A stretch of 64,000 nucleotides of DNA. It comes from Rhizobiales bacterium SYSU XM002 (GTDB lineage: Bacteria; Pseudomonadota; Alphaproteobacteria; Rhizobiales; Beijerinckiaceae). The DNA lies in contig VWVY01000001.1 of assembly GCA_009846685.1 (NCBI GenBank), positions 682,001 through 746,000 on the forward strand, given 5' to 3'. The notes under the pieces were generated by a model. It saw nothing but the letters and a program-made list of their open reading frames with translations, did no database searches and was not told the origin of the DNA. Both the position numbers and the translations under genes were made by a program. Shown here piece after piece: positions 26,945 to 36,669 of the stretch. The first letter of the stretch is position 1, and every line of letters starts with the position of its first letter.

Positions 26945-29482
26945 TCATGTCTTCTTGAGCGGCATCTTTGGCACGAGCGAGCGACGCGGCTTGTCGCCAT
27001 CCGGCGGTTTCGGCCCGTCGTCAGGCGCCTTTGGCGGCGGTGGGAGAGATGGCGCAGGCGGCGGCTTCGGCAAGGCGGCTTTCGCCGGAGCCTTCACGAC
27101 CTTCGGTCTCGCCTTCTTCGGTTTTGCCTTGGGCTTGGGCTTCTCGGGCAGTTTCTCGGCCTTGGGCTTCACCGGGCCTTCGGGGAATTCGAAGCCAAGC
27201 TTCTTTTTCCCGTCCTCCTCGATGACGACGACCCGCACCGCGCCACCACCCTTGAGGCGACCGAACAGCACTTCTTCGGCCAACGGCGTCTTGATCGCAC
27301 TCTGGATCAGCCGCCCCATCGGGCGGGCCCCCATCGCATCGTCGTAACCATTGGCGACGAGCCAATCGCGCGCCTCGTCCGCAAGTTCGATCGTGACGTG
27401 CCGGTCGGCGAGTTGCGCCTCAAGCTGAGCGATGAACTTGTCCACCACCTGCGCGATGACCTCCTTCGGCAGGTTGCCGAACGGGATGATCGCATCGAGA
27501 CGATTGCGGAACTCCGGCGTGAACAGCCGGTTGATCGCTTCCGCGTCATCCCCTTCGCGCTTGGCGCGGGTAAAGCCGAACGCGCTCTTAGCCATGTCGG
27601 CCGCACCGGCGTTGGTCGTCATGATCAGGATCGTGTTCCGGAACTGGACTTCCTTGCCATTGTGGTCGGTGAGCTTGCCGTGATCCATCACCTGCAACAG
27701 GATGTTGAACAGATCCGGATGCGCCTTCTCGATTTCATCAAGGAGGAGCACGCAATAGGGGTTCTGGTCGACGCCGTCCGTGAGCAGCCCACCCTGATCG
27801 AATCCGACATACCCTGGAGGCGCGCCGATGAGGCGCGAGACCGTGTGCCTCTCCATGTATTCGGACATGTCGAAGCGCAGGAGCTTCACCCCGAGCACGC
27901 TGGCGAGCTGCTTTGCCACCTCGGTCTTGCCAACGCCTGTCGGGCCCGAAAAGAGATACGAGCCGATCGGCTTCTCAGCATCGCGAAGGCCAGCACGGGC
28001 GAGCTTGATCGCGGACGAAAGCTGCTTGATCGCCTCATCCTGCCCATACACGACGCGGCGCAGCGTCGTCTCGATGTTCTTGAGCACTTCCGCATCGTCC
28101 TTCGAGACGGTTTTCGGCGGAATGCGTGCCATGGTCGCAATGGTGGCCTCGATTTCCTTGAGGCCGATCGATTTCTTGCGCTTAGTCGGCGCAAGCAGCA
28201 TCTGTGACGCGCCGGTCTCGTCGATCACGTCGATGGCCTTGTCCGGCAGCTTTCGGTCATGGATGTAGCGCGCCGACAGCTCGACCGCCCCCTTCACCGC
28301 CTCGTTCGTGTACTTGAGGCCGTGGAACTCCTCGAAATAGGGCTTGAGCCCCTTCAGAATTTCGATGGTGTCGGGAATCGTCGGTTCGTTGACGTCGATC
28401 TTCTGGAACCGGCGCACCAGCGCGCGATCCTTCTCGAAATACTGGCGGTATTCCTTGTAGGTGGTCGAGCCGATGCAGCGCAGCGTGCCCGCGGCGAGCG
28501 CAGGCTTGAGCAGGTTCGAGGCATCCATCGAGCCGCCGGAGGTCGCCCCCGCGCCGATCACAGTATGGATCTCGTCAATGAACAGGATCGCCTTCGGGTG
28601 CTGTTCGATTTCCTTCATCACTTGCTTGAGGCGTTCCTCGAAATCGCCGCGGTAGCGCGTGCCGGCGAGCAGCGTTCCCATGTCGAGCGCGAAGACTGTC
28701 GCATCGGCGAGCACCTCCGGCACCTGTTTGTCGACGATTTTCTTGGCAAGCCCCTCCGCGATCGCGGTCTTGCCGACACCGGGATCGCCGACCAGCAGCG
28801 GATTGTTCTTCTGCCGGCGACACAGCACCTGAATCGTGCGCGCGACCTCGGACTCGCGACCGATCAGGGGGTCGATCTTGCCCTTGGCCGCCTTCTTGTT
28901 GAGGTTGGTGGCATAGGTCGCGAGCGCGCTTTCCTTGCGCGGCTTGCCCGAGGCGTCGCGTTCGCCGCCCTGCGCCTGCTCCTCGCTCCCCTCCTCGCTT
29001 TCCTCCTCAACGCCGTTCGGCAAGCGGGATTCGGAGGCGCCGGGACGCTTGGCGATGCCGTGCGAGATATAATTGACCGCATCGTAGCGGGTCATCTCCT
29101 GCTCCTGCAGGAAGAAGGCGGCATGGCTCTCGCGCTCGGCGAAGATCGCAACCAGCACATTGGCGCCTGTCACTTCTTCCCGGCCGGAAGACTGGACATG
29201 GATCACGGCGCGCTGGATCACCCGCTGGAAGCCGGCCGTCGGTTTGGTCTCGGACCGATCGCGGACAACGAGCGCCTCAAGCTCCGTGTCAATATAGGTG
29301 ATGATGGTCTGGCGCAGCGACTCCAGATCGACGTTGCAGGCGCGCATGACCGCGCTTGCGTCCTCGTCGTCGATCAGTGCGAGCAGGAGATGCTCGAGCG
29401 TCGCAAATTCGTGCCGGCGCGAGGTCGCGTGGCCGAGCGCCTGATGCAATGCGTTTTCGAGGCTCTTCGAAAAACTGGGCAA
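26945..29482 (-). CDS. clpA: ATP-dependent Clp protease ATP-binding subunit ClpA
   Basis: 845-residue AAA+ unfoldase of ClpAP. N-domain repeats occupy about 1-145, followed by a charged linker (about 150-185), Walker [14 protein letters not shown] and Walker [11 protein letters not shown] in the first module, and [12 protein letters not shown] with [13 protein letters not shown] in the second. Odd: after GFEFPE near residue 768 there is a tail of about 77 residues rich in Lys, Pro and Ala, absent from E. coli ClpA (758 residues). Downstream of clpS on the same strand, 75 bases away. Confidence 0.96.
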   Translation of the reverse strand: MPSFSKSLENALHQALGHATSRRHEFATLEHLLLALIDDEDASAVMRACNVDLESLRQTIITYIDTELEALVVRDRSETKPTAGFQRVIQRAVIHVQSSGREEVTGANVLVAIFAERESHAAFFLQEQEMTRYDAVNYISHGIAKRPGASESRLPNGVEEESEEGSEEQAQGGERDASGKPRKESALATYATNLNKKAAKGKIDPLIGRESEVARTIQVLCRRQKNNPLLVGDPGVGKTAIAEGLAKKIVDKQVPEVLADATVFALDMGTLLAGTRYRGDFEERLKQVMKEIEQHPKAILFIDEIHTVIGAGATSGGSMDASNLLKPALAAGTLRCIGSTTYKEYRQYFEKDRALVRRFQKIDVNEPTIPDTIEILKGLKPYFEEFHGLKYTNEAVKGAVELSARYIHDRKLPDKAIDVIDETGASQMLLAPTKRKKSIGLKEIEATIATMARIPPKTVSKDDAEVLKNIETTLRRVVYGQDEAIKQLSSAIKLARAGLRDAEKPIGSYLFSGPTGVGKTEVAKQLASVLGVKLLRFDMSEYMERHTVSRLIGAPPGYVGFDQGGLLTDGVDQNPYCVLLLDEIEKAHPDLFNILLQVMDHGKLTDHNGKEVQFRNTILIMTTNAGAADMAKSAFGFTRAKREGDDAEAINRLFTPEFRNRLDAIIPFGNLPKEVIAQVVDKFIAQLEAQLADRHVTIELADEARDWLVANGYDDAMGARPMGRLIQSAIKTPLAEEVLFGRLKGGGAVRVVVIEEDGKKKLGFEFPEGPVKPKAEKLPEKPKPKAKPKKARPKVVKAPAKAALPKPPPAPSLPPPPKAPDDGPKPPDGDKPRRSLVPKMPLKKT

Positions 29483-29557
29483 GGTTTCGCTCGCTTTCTT
29501 CGGTCGGCGACCCGCAGTGGCCGGGCCGCAAATTCTGTTTCATCGACCCGGTCGGGT

Positions 29558-29908
29558 CTACTTCTTCTCCATGACGCATTGCAGCGGGTGCTGGTGCTCG
29601 CGGGAGAAATCCATCACCTGCGTCACCTTGGTCTCGGCGATCTCGAACGTATAGGTGCCGCATTCTCCCACCCCGTGGTGGTGGACATGCAGCATGATCT
29701 GCGTCGCCTCCTCCTCGCTCTTGTTGAAGAAGTGCATAAGGACGTGCACGACGAATTCCATCGGCGTGTAGTCGTCGTTGAGCAGAAGCACCCGGTAGAG
29801 ATCCGGACGCTTGCGCATCGTCCGGGTCCGGGTTGCCAGCACCGTGCCATTGGCGGGTTTCCCCCCCATGTTGCCGCCCGGTCCACCGGATGGACCCTTT
29901 CCGCTCAT
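29558..29908 (-). CDS. clpS: ATP-dependent Clp protease adaptor ClpS
   Basis: 116-residue N-degron adaptor that brings proteins with destabilising N-termini to ClpA. Core motif [21 protein letters not shown] near residue 37 and the metal-like [11 protein letters not shown] near 74. The glycine-rich N-terminus is the flexible ClpA-contact region. Directly upstream of clpA. Confidence 0.96.
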   Translation of the reverse strand: MSGKGPSGGPGGNMGGKPANGTVLATRTRTMRKRPDLYRVLLLNDDYTPMEFVVHVLMHFFNKSEEEATQIMLHVHHHGVGECGTYTFEIAETKVTQVMDFSREHQHPLQCVMEKK

Positions 29909-30047
29909 CGATCAATCCCGCAAATCAGCATCTGTTCCATCTAAAAGGTTATGCCGGATCGCCCGTGAATCAAGACGCTGCGGCGCGGCAAATTCGGGAA
30001 AATCCTTACGTCTTTTTCGAGGCGGGGGAAAAAGCCCGCCAACAACG

Positions 30048-30074
30048 CAAAAAGCCCGGTCTTGCGACCGGGCT
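30048..30074 (-). terminator. Rho-independent terminator after phasin gene
   Basis: On the minus strand AGCCCGGTC (30074-30066), loop GCAA (30065-30062) and GACCGGGCT (30061-30053) form a 9-bp stem followed by TTTTT. It lies about 80 bases after the phasin stop. Other short hairpins (30021-30040 and 30120-30137) lie nearby without a T run. Confidence 0.85.
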
Positions 30075-30156
30075 GAAGGTGGGGGAAACGATAAACCCCG
30101 AAACGCTTACGCTACAGACGGCCCGGCGAACCGGGCCCGACAGGGCATTTCAGAAC

Positions 30157-30492
30157 TTACTTGCCCTGAACCTTGGCAATCACGCCCTCGAGCGGCTTGT
30201 ACGATTCCTTGGCCAGTTCGGTGACGAGCTCGCCGACCTTCGTGGCGTGGGCAACGAAGCCCTCGTAGGCGGTCTTGGCATAATCGGTCTGGATTTCGAT
30301 GGCCTTGTCGAGCGTCTTGACGCCGACGAGCTTCTCGAAGGTCGAGGAGCCGGCCTCGATGGCCTTCTTCGAATAATCGGCGAACTCGGTCGCGATCGCC
30401 TGAACGCCCTTCTGCTGGGCGCCGAACGCCTTCACGGCGGCGTCGAGGTTGTCCTTGCCGTACTTCTGGATGTCTTCGAAAGCCTGGATCAT
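30157..30492 (-). CDS. Phasin family protein
   Basis: 111-residue amphipathic helical protein of the phasin family, which coats polyhydroxyalkanoate granules. The sequence fits the phasin_2 pattern (IQAFEDIQKYGKDNLDAAVK near the start, then KKAIEAGSSTFEKLVG). Start ATG 30492 after AGGGGAATAC. Monocistronic: strong promoter upstream, terminator downstream. Likely controlled by a PhaR-type repressor. No PHA synthase is in the window. Confidence 0.85.
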   Translation of the reverse strand: MIQAFEDIQKYGKDNLDAAVKAFGAQQKGVQAIATEFADYSKKAIEAGSSTFEKLVGVKTLDKAIEIQTDYAKTAYEGFVAHATKVGELVTELAKESYKPLEGVIAKVQGK

Positions 30493-30534
30493 TGTATTCC
30501 CCTTGTGGATCTGGTTCGGGAACTCGTTTTCCCG

Positions 30535-30593
30535 TTGCAAACCCTATCTATGTTGCGGTGCACAAAATGTCAAGCAACCATTTTGCGTTGCAA
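30535..30593 (-). promoter_or_regulatory. Phasin promoter with PhaR-like sites
   Basis: On the minus strand, TTGACA (30573-30568), a 17-base spacer and TAGATA (30550-30545) form a near-consensus promoter. The spacer contains TGC-N3-GCA (30554-30562); another TGC-N3-GCA lies 30 bases upstream (30584-30592) and TTGCAA (30535-30540) just downstream of the -10. PhaR repressors are reported to bind TGC-N3-GCA type sites at phasin genes, so binding here would block RNA polymerase. Assignment to PhaR is inference. Confidence 0.7.
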
Positions 30594-30773
30594 CATAAAC
30601 TTTGGGCGCAGGCTATCCTCGCATCGCGCCGTGACAGCCCCGTGACCGCCCCGCTCAGCAACAATCAGACATACTCTTAACCCTCGGGTAACCGAACCGG
30701 GCGCATTTTGGAGGCGTCTTCGGACGGGATTTTCCGAATGTTATCGCCCCGAACGGGCGAGGGGTAACCGAGT

Positions 30774-32612
30774 ATGCGTTTTCTTGGCGTTGGCTCCACG
30801 CGCTGGATTCATCTGGCGCAGGCCAGTCTTTCCCTGCTCCTGCTGACCGTCGTCGTTCTCGCGCTGACGATCCCCGATGCCGAAGCACGCCGCCGCCGTC
30901 ACGCGGCCGGAGGGGGCTACAACCCGCCCTATGCCTCCATCGTCTATGATGTGAATTCCGGCAAGACCTTGCAGGCCACGAACGCCGACGCGCAGCGACA
31001 TCCTGCCTCCGTCACCAAGGTGATGACCCTCTACATGCTGTTCGAGCAGCTTGAAACTGGACGCCTCAAGCTCACCAGCGAACTGCCGGTCTCCCGCGAA
31101 GCGGCAAGCCAGGCCCCGTCGAAACTTGGTCTCCGTCCCGGCGAGACCATCCAGGTCGAGGATGCGATCAAAGCGCTCGTGACGAAATCGGCAAACGACG
31201 TCGCCGTCGTCGTCGCCGAGGCAATCGGCGGCGATGAGGAACGCTTCGGCCGGATGATGACCCGCAAGGCGCACCAGCTCGGTATGCGCCGCTCGAACTT
31301 CGAGAATGCCTCGGGCCTGCCCAACCCGCGTCAGGTGACGACCGCGCGCGATCTCGTCATCCTCGGCAAGGCGATCCACGACCGCTTCCCGACCTATTAC
31401 CGGTATTTCTCGACGCGAGTCTTCACATATGATGGCCGTGCGCATCGCAATCACAACCGGCTTCTCGGCAAGGTCGAGGGCGTCGACGGCATCAAGACCG
31501 GCTACACCCGCGCCTCCGGCTTCAATCTGCTGACCTCCGTGAAGGCGGACGGACGCCACCTGTTGACGGTCGTTCTCGGCGGCAAGTCGGCCCGTGCCCG
31601 CGATATCCAGGTCGCGAGCCTCGTCGAGGATAACATGGACCGCGCCTATGCCGGCCGTCGCCGCACGGCAAAGACCGTCGACGTCGCGATGAATGACGAG
31701 ACGGATGAGGAAGAGGAAGGCGCAGAAACGCCGAAGACCACACGTGACCTGCCGGTCCGCGATCTCCCCGCGCCGCGCGTTGCCCGTGCCCCGGATGTCG
31801 CCGTGGAACAGCCCACGCCGTCCGCCCTGCCGGCTCCGCCGGCTCGCCCCCGCCCAGCCGTGATTGCCGAAACCGGCACCCGACCGGCCAACGGCGGAGA
31901 GGAAAACCTGACCCGCGCCCGTCCACTCGCGCTCGCTGCCAGCGGCTCGACCAACATCGTTCGCAGCGCGACAACCCCGCTCGCGCTCGTCGGCACCACA
32001 CCGCGCTCGCCCGCGATGCGTTGGGTGACAGGGCCGCAGCCCGTCGATGTGCCGCCAGCGCCAATCGCGCGCAACGACGGCAACCGCCTCGTTCCGCCGG
32101 GCAACGTCCGTTACACCAACGCGATCCCTGCCGAAGCCCCCAAGACCGACGAAAAGCAGCCCCTGCCCGCGGCCAAGGCCGAAGAGCGTCTCCCTTCGAT
32201 GGCCGAGCGCGCGAAGGTCGCCGCCGCGACACCGGCACCGACGCCCGAAGTGAAAACGCCCTTGAAGGTTGTCGAGCCGGAAGCACCGAAGGCGACTCCG
32301 GCCCGCACGGCCCGCACAGAGATCAAGGCTGAGGAGCCGGCCAAATCCGCGCCGAAAACTGCCGCCCGCACCGGCTGGGTCATCCAGCTTGCAGCGACGG
32401 ACAGCGAAGGCAAGGCCCGCGAAATTCTCGACAGCGCCAAAAGCAAGACAGGCGCGCTCAAGGACGCCGACCCCTTTACTGAAACCGTGACCAAGGGTGG
32501 CTCGACCTTCTATCGCGCGCGGTTTGGCGGGTTCGACGATTCCAACGAGGCCAATGCCGCCTGCAAGGCTGTGAAGCGCTCCGGCTTCAACTGCATTGCC
32601 CAGAAAGTATGA
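30774..32612 (+). CDS. D-alanyl-D-alanine carboxypeptidase with SPOR domain
   Basis: 612-residue exported penicillin-binding protein of peptidase family S11. Signal peptide about 1-38; catalytic SVTK at 79-82, SAN motif in TKSANDV near 139, KTG in GIKTGYTR near 240. Then about 230 residues of Pro/Ala/Thr-rich disordered linker (about 300-530), and a C-terminal SPOR fold (about 535-612; WVIQLAATDSEGKAREIL) that binds denuded septal glycan. It trims the terminal D-Ala of peptidoglycan. Large S11 proteins with SPOR tails are common in Hyphomicrobiales. Start ATG 30774 lies after a GAGGGG site. Confidence 0.93.
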   Translation: MRFLGVGSTRWIHLAQASLSLLLLTVVVLALTIPDAEARRRRHAAGGGYNPPYASIVYDVNSGKTLQATNADAQRHPASVTKVMTLYMLFEQLETGRLKLTSELPVSREAASQAPSKLGLRPGETIQVEDAIKALVTKSANDVAVVVAEAIGGDEERFGRMMTRKAHQLGMRRSNFENASGLPNPRQVTTARDLVILGKAIHDRFPTYYRYFSTRVFTYDGRAHRNHNRLLGKVEGVDGIKTGYTRASGFNLLTSVKADGRHLLTVVLGGKSARARDIQVASLVEDNMDRAYAGRRRTAKTVDVAMNDETDEEEEGAETPKTTRDLPVRDLPAPRVARAPDVAVEQPTPSALPAPPARPRPAVIAETGTRPANGGEENLTRARPLALAASGSTNIVRSATTPLALVGTTPRSPAMRWVTGPQPVDVPPAPIARNDGNRLVPPGNVRYTNAIPAEAPKTDEKQPLPAAKAEERLPSMAERAKVAAATPAPTPEVKTPLKVVEPEAPKATPARTARTEIKAEEPAKSAPKTAARTGWVIQLAATDSEGKAREILDSAKSKTGALKDADPFTETVTKGGSTFYRARFGGFDDSNEANAACKAVKRSGFNCIAQKV

Positions 32613-32753
32613 GTTCCAGAAAACCGTTGAGTTCACGGAGTATTGCGTATGGCCGACGCTCAGGAAATCCCGTTTGGCGTGCAGTCCGCACCGGGCCGCG
32701 AAGCCTCGCTGGACGAGATCGTCGCGGAACTGTCGCGACCGTTGACGCGCGGC

Positions 32754-33458
32754 CTAACCCCGTCTGGCAGCCGCCAGCGCGACGTCCTTCGCCCGGTTGA
32801 CGAGCGCCGCCAGGTAGGTCGAACCACCCCGGTCGGGGTGAAACCGCGCGATGAGCGTGCGATGCGCCGCACGAATGGCCTCCTCGGAAGCTCCCGTCTC
32901 AAGGCCAAGGATCTCATAGGCTTCCTTTTCACGCATTTCGCCCATCCCCGCCGCAGCACCCTGCCCCGCTGCCGGGTCGAACTTCACGTGCTCACGCCAT
33001 CCGGGCGCCCGGCGGTCGAAATCCTGAGCGAGAAGGTTTAGGCCCTGCGGATCGTTCACAGCGAGTTCGCTCGCAAGCACGATGATATCGCGGTGATTGA
33101 GCTGGCTGACCTTCCGGCCCTTGTGCGTCCCGAACAGGATATCCGCATCCATCTCGCCTGATGCCATATCCATTGAGACCACAAGGCCGAGCGTGCGGAT
33201 CTCCGAGCGCCGCGCCCGTCCGATCGGGTCGAACATCGCCGGCAGCTTGAACCCGAGCAGCCATGCCGAAAGCGAGACCAGCACGATGGCGATATCCCAG
33301 CGACCACGCAACGCGAGCAGGATGCCTGCGCCGCCCGCGACCGCCCCGACCAGCTTGCGTGTCAGCGGCGACATCGCGTCGCCCGCCTTGCGGCCCGGTC
33401 CGAGCGCGAACCACCAGACGATCGCCCCGAAAACCAGCGTGGAAACGATGTAGTTCAT
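32754..33458 (-). CDS. J-domain (DnaJ-like) membrane protein
   Basis: 234-residue protein with an N-terminal membrane part (about residues 4-20 and 35-70), a middle domain and a C-terminal J-domain: KEAYEILGLETGASEEAIRAAHRTLIARFHPDRGG, near 175-213, with the HPD motif needed to stimulate Hsp70. The position at the C-terminus of a membrane protein is like TIM14/DjlA-type co-chaperones. Last gene of the mccA-DUF1489-dnaJ run with a 21-base gap. Confidence 0.88.
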   Translation of the reverse strand: MNYIVSTLVFGAIVWWFALGPGRKAGDAMSPLTRKLVGAVAGGAGILLALRGRWDIAIVLVSLSAWLLGFKLPAMFDPIGRARRSEIRTLGLVVSMDMASGEMDADILFGTHKGRKVSQLNHRDIIVLASELAVNDPQGLNLLAQDFDRRAPGWREHVKFDPAAGQGAAAGMGEMREKEAYEILGLETGASEEAIRAAHRTLIARFHPDRGGSTYLAALVNRAKDVALAAARRG

Positions 33459-33479
33459 CCGGCCCCCTTCGGCGGGCCG

Positions 33480-33914
33480 TCACAGAAGCCCGAGCGCGCG
33501 CAATTCCTCGCGCATATCGTCCGGCATGTCTACCGGCGCGTCACTGGCCTTGATATCGGCCGGCGCGTCCTTTGCAGCAAGATAGCGCCAGCCCTGAAAC
33601 GGCCGGCAGGGCCGGAGCTGCACCGGCACCACCACCGGTTCGAGTACGAGATGGCAGCGCTGGATGCCATCCTCGCCGGTGAATGGCTCGATCGCCTCGA
33701 TCCGCTGGCGGCATGCGATCCGCCCTTTGATGACCCAGTAAAGCGAGCCTTCGCCCGCGATCTCACCCATGCGCTTGGGCACCATGCGCGTCGTGTGCGT
33801 CTGCCGGAACGGCCGCCCCAGCCGGTGATGCTGGAGGCGCGTTTCCTCGATCCAGGATTCGATATCCTCGATCGATTCAACCCCAACACAGAGCTTGAGA
33901 AGGTTGAGCGCCAT
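33480..33914 (-). CDS. DUF1489 family protein
   Basis: 144-residue conserved alphaproteobacterial protein with the DUF1489 pattern (LNLLKLCVGVESIEDIESWI near the start, and HRLGRPFRQTHTTRMVPKR near 30-48). Function unknown. Starts 6 bases after mccA stops; likely in the same operon. Confidence 0.9.
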   Translation of the reverse strand: MALNLLKLCVGVESIEDIESWIEETRLQHHRLGRPFRQTHTTRMVPKRMGEIAGEGSLYWVIKGRIACRQRIEAIEPFTGEDGIQRCHLVLEPVVVPVQLRPCRPFQGWRYLAAKDAPADIKASDAPVDMPDDMREELRALGLL

Positions 33915-33920
33915 TTCTGC

Positions 33921-35879
33921 TCATTCCGCCTCGGCGATCACCATGATGCGCGCGCCCTCGCCAAGCTGGGCGCCGGCCTCGAAGGCGATACCCTCGACCG
34001 TGCCGGTGCGCGGCGCCAGTACGGGGTGCTCCATCTTCATCGCCTCGACGATGGCGACGCGCTGCCCCTTTTCAACGGCCTCACCGTCCTTCACGAACAG
34101 CGCGACGAGCTTGCCGTGCATCGGCGACTTCACAAGCCCGCCGGCATCGCCGCCATGATCGTCGAAGGAAACATCGAGCGGATCGGGAATCGACACCGCG
34201 ACCTGCCGGCCACGATCGAGCACGAAAATGCCCTCCCCGCCGGCAACCAGCGTGAAATCGCGGTCGGCACCGGGCAATGCCTCGCCGATCTCCGAAGCCG
34301 AGGCATCGAGCGGCAGCACGATTTCCTCCTGCTCCGCCTTGACGCGCAAGCTGCCCTTGCGGCCGGGTGCAAGCGCGAAACCGTCGTTCTCGCTCCATGG
34401 GTCGCTGGCCCATCCCGACCGCGCGAGCCCCGCATCGGCCAGGCGCATCTGCTCCTCGCCGAGCAACGCCAGCGCCCCGGCCGCCACCGCCGCCCGGTCG
34501 AGTTCCGGCGGCACCGCGCCAAGGGCTTCGAGGTTGCGGTCAATGAGCCCGGTATCGAGCCTGCCGGCACGGAAATCCGGATGGTCTATGAGCGCGCAGA
34601 GGAAACGCGTGTTGGTTTTCGGTCCTGCAACCACGGAGTCGAGTAGCGCATCGCGGAGGCGGTCGAGAGCCTCGTCGCGGTTGGCGCCGTGGGCGATCAC
34701 CTTGGCGATCATCGGATCGTAGAACGGCGTCACCTCGCCGCCTTCCAACACGCCGCTGTCAATGCGGATGCCCTCGCCACCCGCGAGCTGGAGCGCATGC
34801 AGCGTGCCGGTGGACGGCAGGAAGCCGCGCTCCGGTTCCTCGGCATAGAGCCGCGCCTCGACCGCGTGGCCATGGATGGTCAGATCGCCCTGCGCAACCG
34901 GCATCTTCTCGCCCGCCGCGACGCGAAACTGAAGCTCGACGAGATCGAACCCCGTGATCTCCTCGGTCACCGGATGTTCGACCTGAAGGCGCGTGTTCAT
35001 CTCCATGAAGTAGAAGCCGTCCGGCCTGAGGCCTCGCGAGCCATCGGCGATGAATTCGATCGTGCCCGCGCCATAATAGCCGACGGCTTTGGCCGCATCG
35101 ACAGCGGCCTTGCCGAAGGCCGCGCGCGTCGCCGCGTCCATGCCCGGCGCCGGCGCTTCCTCGATCACCTTTTGATGGCGGCGCTGCATCGAGCAATCGC
35201 GCTCGAAAAAATGGATCACGTTGCCGTGCTTGTCGCCGAAGACCTGCACCTCGACATGGCGCGGGGCGAGAACGTATTTCTCAATCAACACATGCGCGTT
35301 CCCGAAGGAATTTTGAGCCTCACGCTGGCAGGAGGCGAGCGCCTCCTCGAAATCGGCATGCTTATCGACCCGACGCATGCCCTTGCCGCCGCCGCCCGCG
35401 ACCGCCTTGATCAGCACGGGATAGCCGATCTGGTAGGCCTTCTCCTTGAGGAAGGCCGGTTCCTGGATATCTCCGTGATAGCCGGGCACGACCGGAACGC
35501 CTGCCTTCTCGACCAGCGCCTTCGCCGCATCTTTCAGGCCCATCGCCCGGACGGCGGAAGGCGGCGGTCCGACGAAGGTGACCCCCGCCGCCGCGCAGGC
35601 CTCGGCGAACTCCGCGTTCTCCGAAAGGAAGCCATAGCCGGGGTGGAGGCATTCCGCGCCGGTCTTCTTCGCCACATCGAGGATGCGTTCGGTGACGAGG
35701 TAGCTCTCGCGCGCCGGTGCCGGGCCGATGCAATGGGCCTCGTCCGCGAAAGCAACGAAGGGCGCCTCGGCATCCGCCTCCGAATGGACGGCGATGACCC
35801 GCATCCCGAGCCGCCGGGCCGTCCGCGCGATGCGCAAGGCGATTTCACCACGGTTCGCGATCAAGACGCTGGAAAACAT
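33921..35879 (-). CDS. mccA: Methylcrotonoyl-CoA carboxylase biotin-containing subunit (alpha)
   Basis: 652-residue biotin-dependent carboxylase alpha chain. N-terminal biotin carboxylase (IANRGEIALRIARTARRLGM near residue 8, ATP-grasp GGGGKGMRRV near 165, and the active-site KVIEEAPAPG and EMNTRLQVEHPVTE segments) and C-terminal biotinyl domain with the biotin lysine in EAMKMEHP. The partner mccB lies 3.3 kb away on the same strand, and an isovaleryl-CoA dehydrogenase is nearby, so the leucine route (methylcrotonoyl-CoA) is preferred over acetyl- or propionyl-CoA. Upstream neighbour is the CDF-like gene. Confidence 0.88.
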   Translation of the reverse strand: MFSSVLIANRGEIALRIARTARRLGMRVIAVHSEADAEAPFVAFADEAHCIGPAPARESYLVTERILDVAKKTGAECLHPGYGFLSENAEFAEACAAAGVTFVGPPPSAVRAMGLKDAAKALVEKAGVPVVPGYHGDIQEPAFLKEKAYQIGYPVLIKAVAGGGGKGMRRVDKHADFEEALASCQREAQNSFGNAHVLIEKYVLAPRHVEVQVFGDKHGNVIHFFERDCSMQRRHQKVIEEAPAPGMDAATRAAFGKAAVDAAKAVGYYGAGTIEFIADGSRGLRPDGFYFMEMNTRLQVEHPVTEEITGFDLVELQFRVAAGEKMPVAQGDLTIHGHAVEARLYAEEPERGFLPSTGTLHALQLAGGEGIRIDSGVLEGGEVTPFYDPMIAKVIAHGANRDEALDRLRDALLDSVVAGPKTNTRFLCALIDHPDFRAGRLDTGLIDRNLEALGAVPPELDRAAVAAGALALLGEEQMRLADAGLARSGWASDPWSENDGFALAPGRKGSLRVKAEQEEIVLPLDASASEIGEALPGADRDFTLVAGGEGIFVLDRGRQVAVSIPDPLDVSFDDHGGDAGGLVKSPMHGKLVALFVKDGEAVEKGQRVAIVEAMKMEHPVLAPRTGTVEGIAFEAGAQLGEGARIMVIAEAE

Positions 35880-35939
35880 CGATTCATCCCACCCCTATCC
35901 AGATTTTGTCCCGAGGAAGCATAGGAAGGCACCGCCTGT

Positions 35940-36572
35940 CTATCTTTCGGGCGACATTCGCACGGTTTCCCCGCGCCAATCACGCCTCACCTTGACGAGG
36001 ATCGCACCCACCGCCTGAAAGTTCAGCCCGATGACGAAAAGATCGAGCAGAATCTCCGGGGTCTGGCTCGTCGAAGTGCGCGCGGCAAAACCGACGATGG
36101 CGAAGGCAGTGGTAGAGATCGCATCGTTCCGGCTCGACAGCCAGGTCGCCGCAATGAGCGGGTTTTCAGCCGCCCGGAACCGCAGCATCAGGCAGAGAAC
36201 GAACAGCGCGAGCCCGATCGCGGTGAAGGCCGACCACCCCGCGACCCAGACTTCGGCCCTCCGCCCGGTGACGATCTTGTCCCAGAGATCGTAGCCGGTG
36301 TGCAGCCCCGCGACCAGCATCACGCCCGCAACGCCGATCGCCGCGAGATCCTCGAAGCGCCGCCCGCGCCCGAAGATCGCCAGCGCCACCGCCCAGAGAA
36401 CGACGTCGTAGATCCAGTCGATGCCGTCTTTCAGGAGGAATCGGTTGCCGAGCGAAAGCGCGTAGAGCGTCTGGACCATCGCCAGTGTGGCAATCACGGC
36501 GACGATGAGCATCACCCGCCGGCGGTAGCGGCGATCTTCCTCGGTGAAGGGCGATCTTTCGAAAAGGTCCAA
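35940..36572 (-). CDS. Cation diffusion facilitator-like membrane protein (start uncertain)
   Basis: About 210 residues with five or six membrane helices and CDF-like patterns: RFLLKDGIDWIYDVVLW (DxxxD site, TM2) and SSRNDAISTTAFAIVGF (TM5, where the usual HxxxD reads SxxxD). Substrate metal unknown; the altered site leaves function in doubt, and it is shorter than full CDF proteins (no cytoplasmic domain seen). TTG at 36572 (before DLFERSPFTEEDRRYRRRV) is preferred. ATG at 36671 would overlap a divergent start, and ATG at 36512 would cut a protein-like segment. Confidence 0.65.
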   Translation of the reverse strand: MDLFERSPFTEEDRRYRRRVMLIVAVIATLAMVQTLYALSLGNRFLLKDGIDWIYDVVLWAVALAIFGRGRRFEDLAAIGVAGVMLVAGLHTGYDLWDKIVTGRRAEVWVAGWSAFTAIGLALFVLCLMLRFRAAENPLIAATWLSSRNDAISTTAFAIVGFAARTSTSQTPEILLDLFVIGLNFQAVGAILVKVRRDWRGETVRMSPER

Positions 36573-36669
36573 GTGCGGATTCCGGATTGTGCGGAACCAT
36601 ACATTCCCGAGTGCGTTCCCGATGGCAAGAAGGTGACACGACGACGCCGACCACAAAAGGAACCACGCC

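Noticed and set aside
26903-29944. Two long plus-strand open frames opposite clpA and clpS
   Set aside because: Shadow frames; clpA and clpS are unambiguous.
32649-33041. Plus-strand small frame beginning MADAQEIPFG after the carboxypeptidase gene
   Set aside because: The first 35 codons look protein-like, but the rest runs opposite the J-domain gene. It may be a remnant or a very short gene; too weak to annotate.
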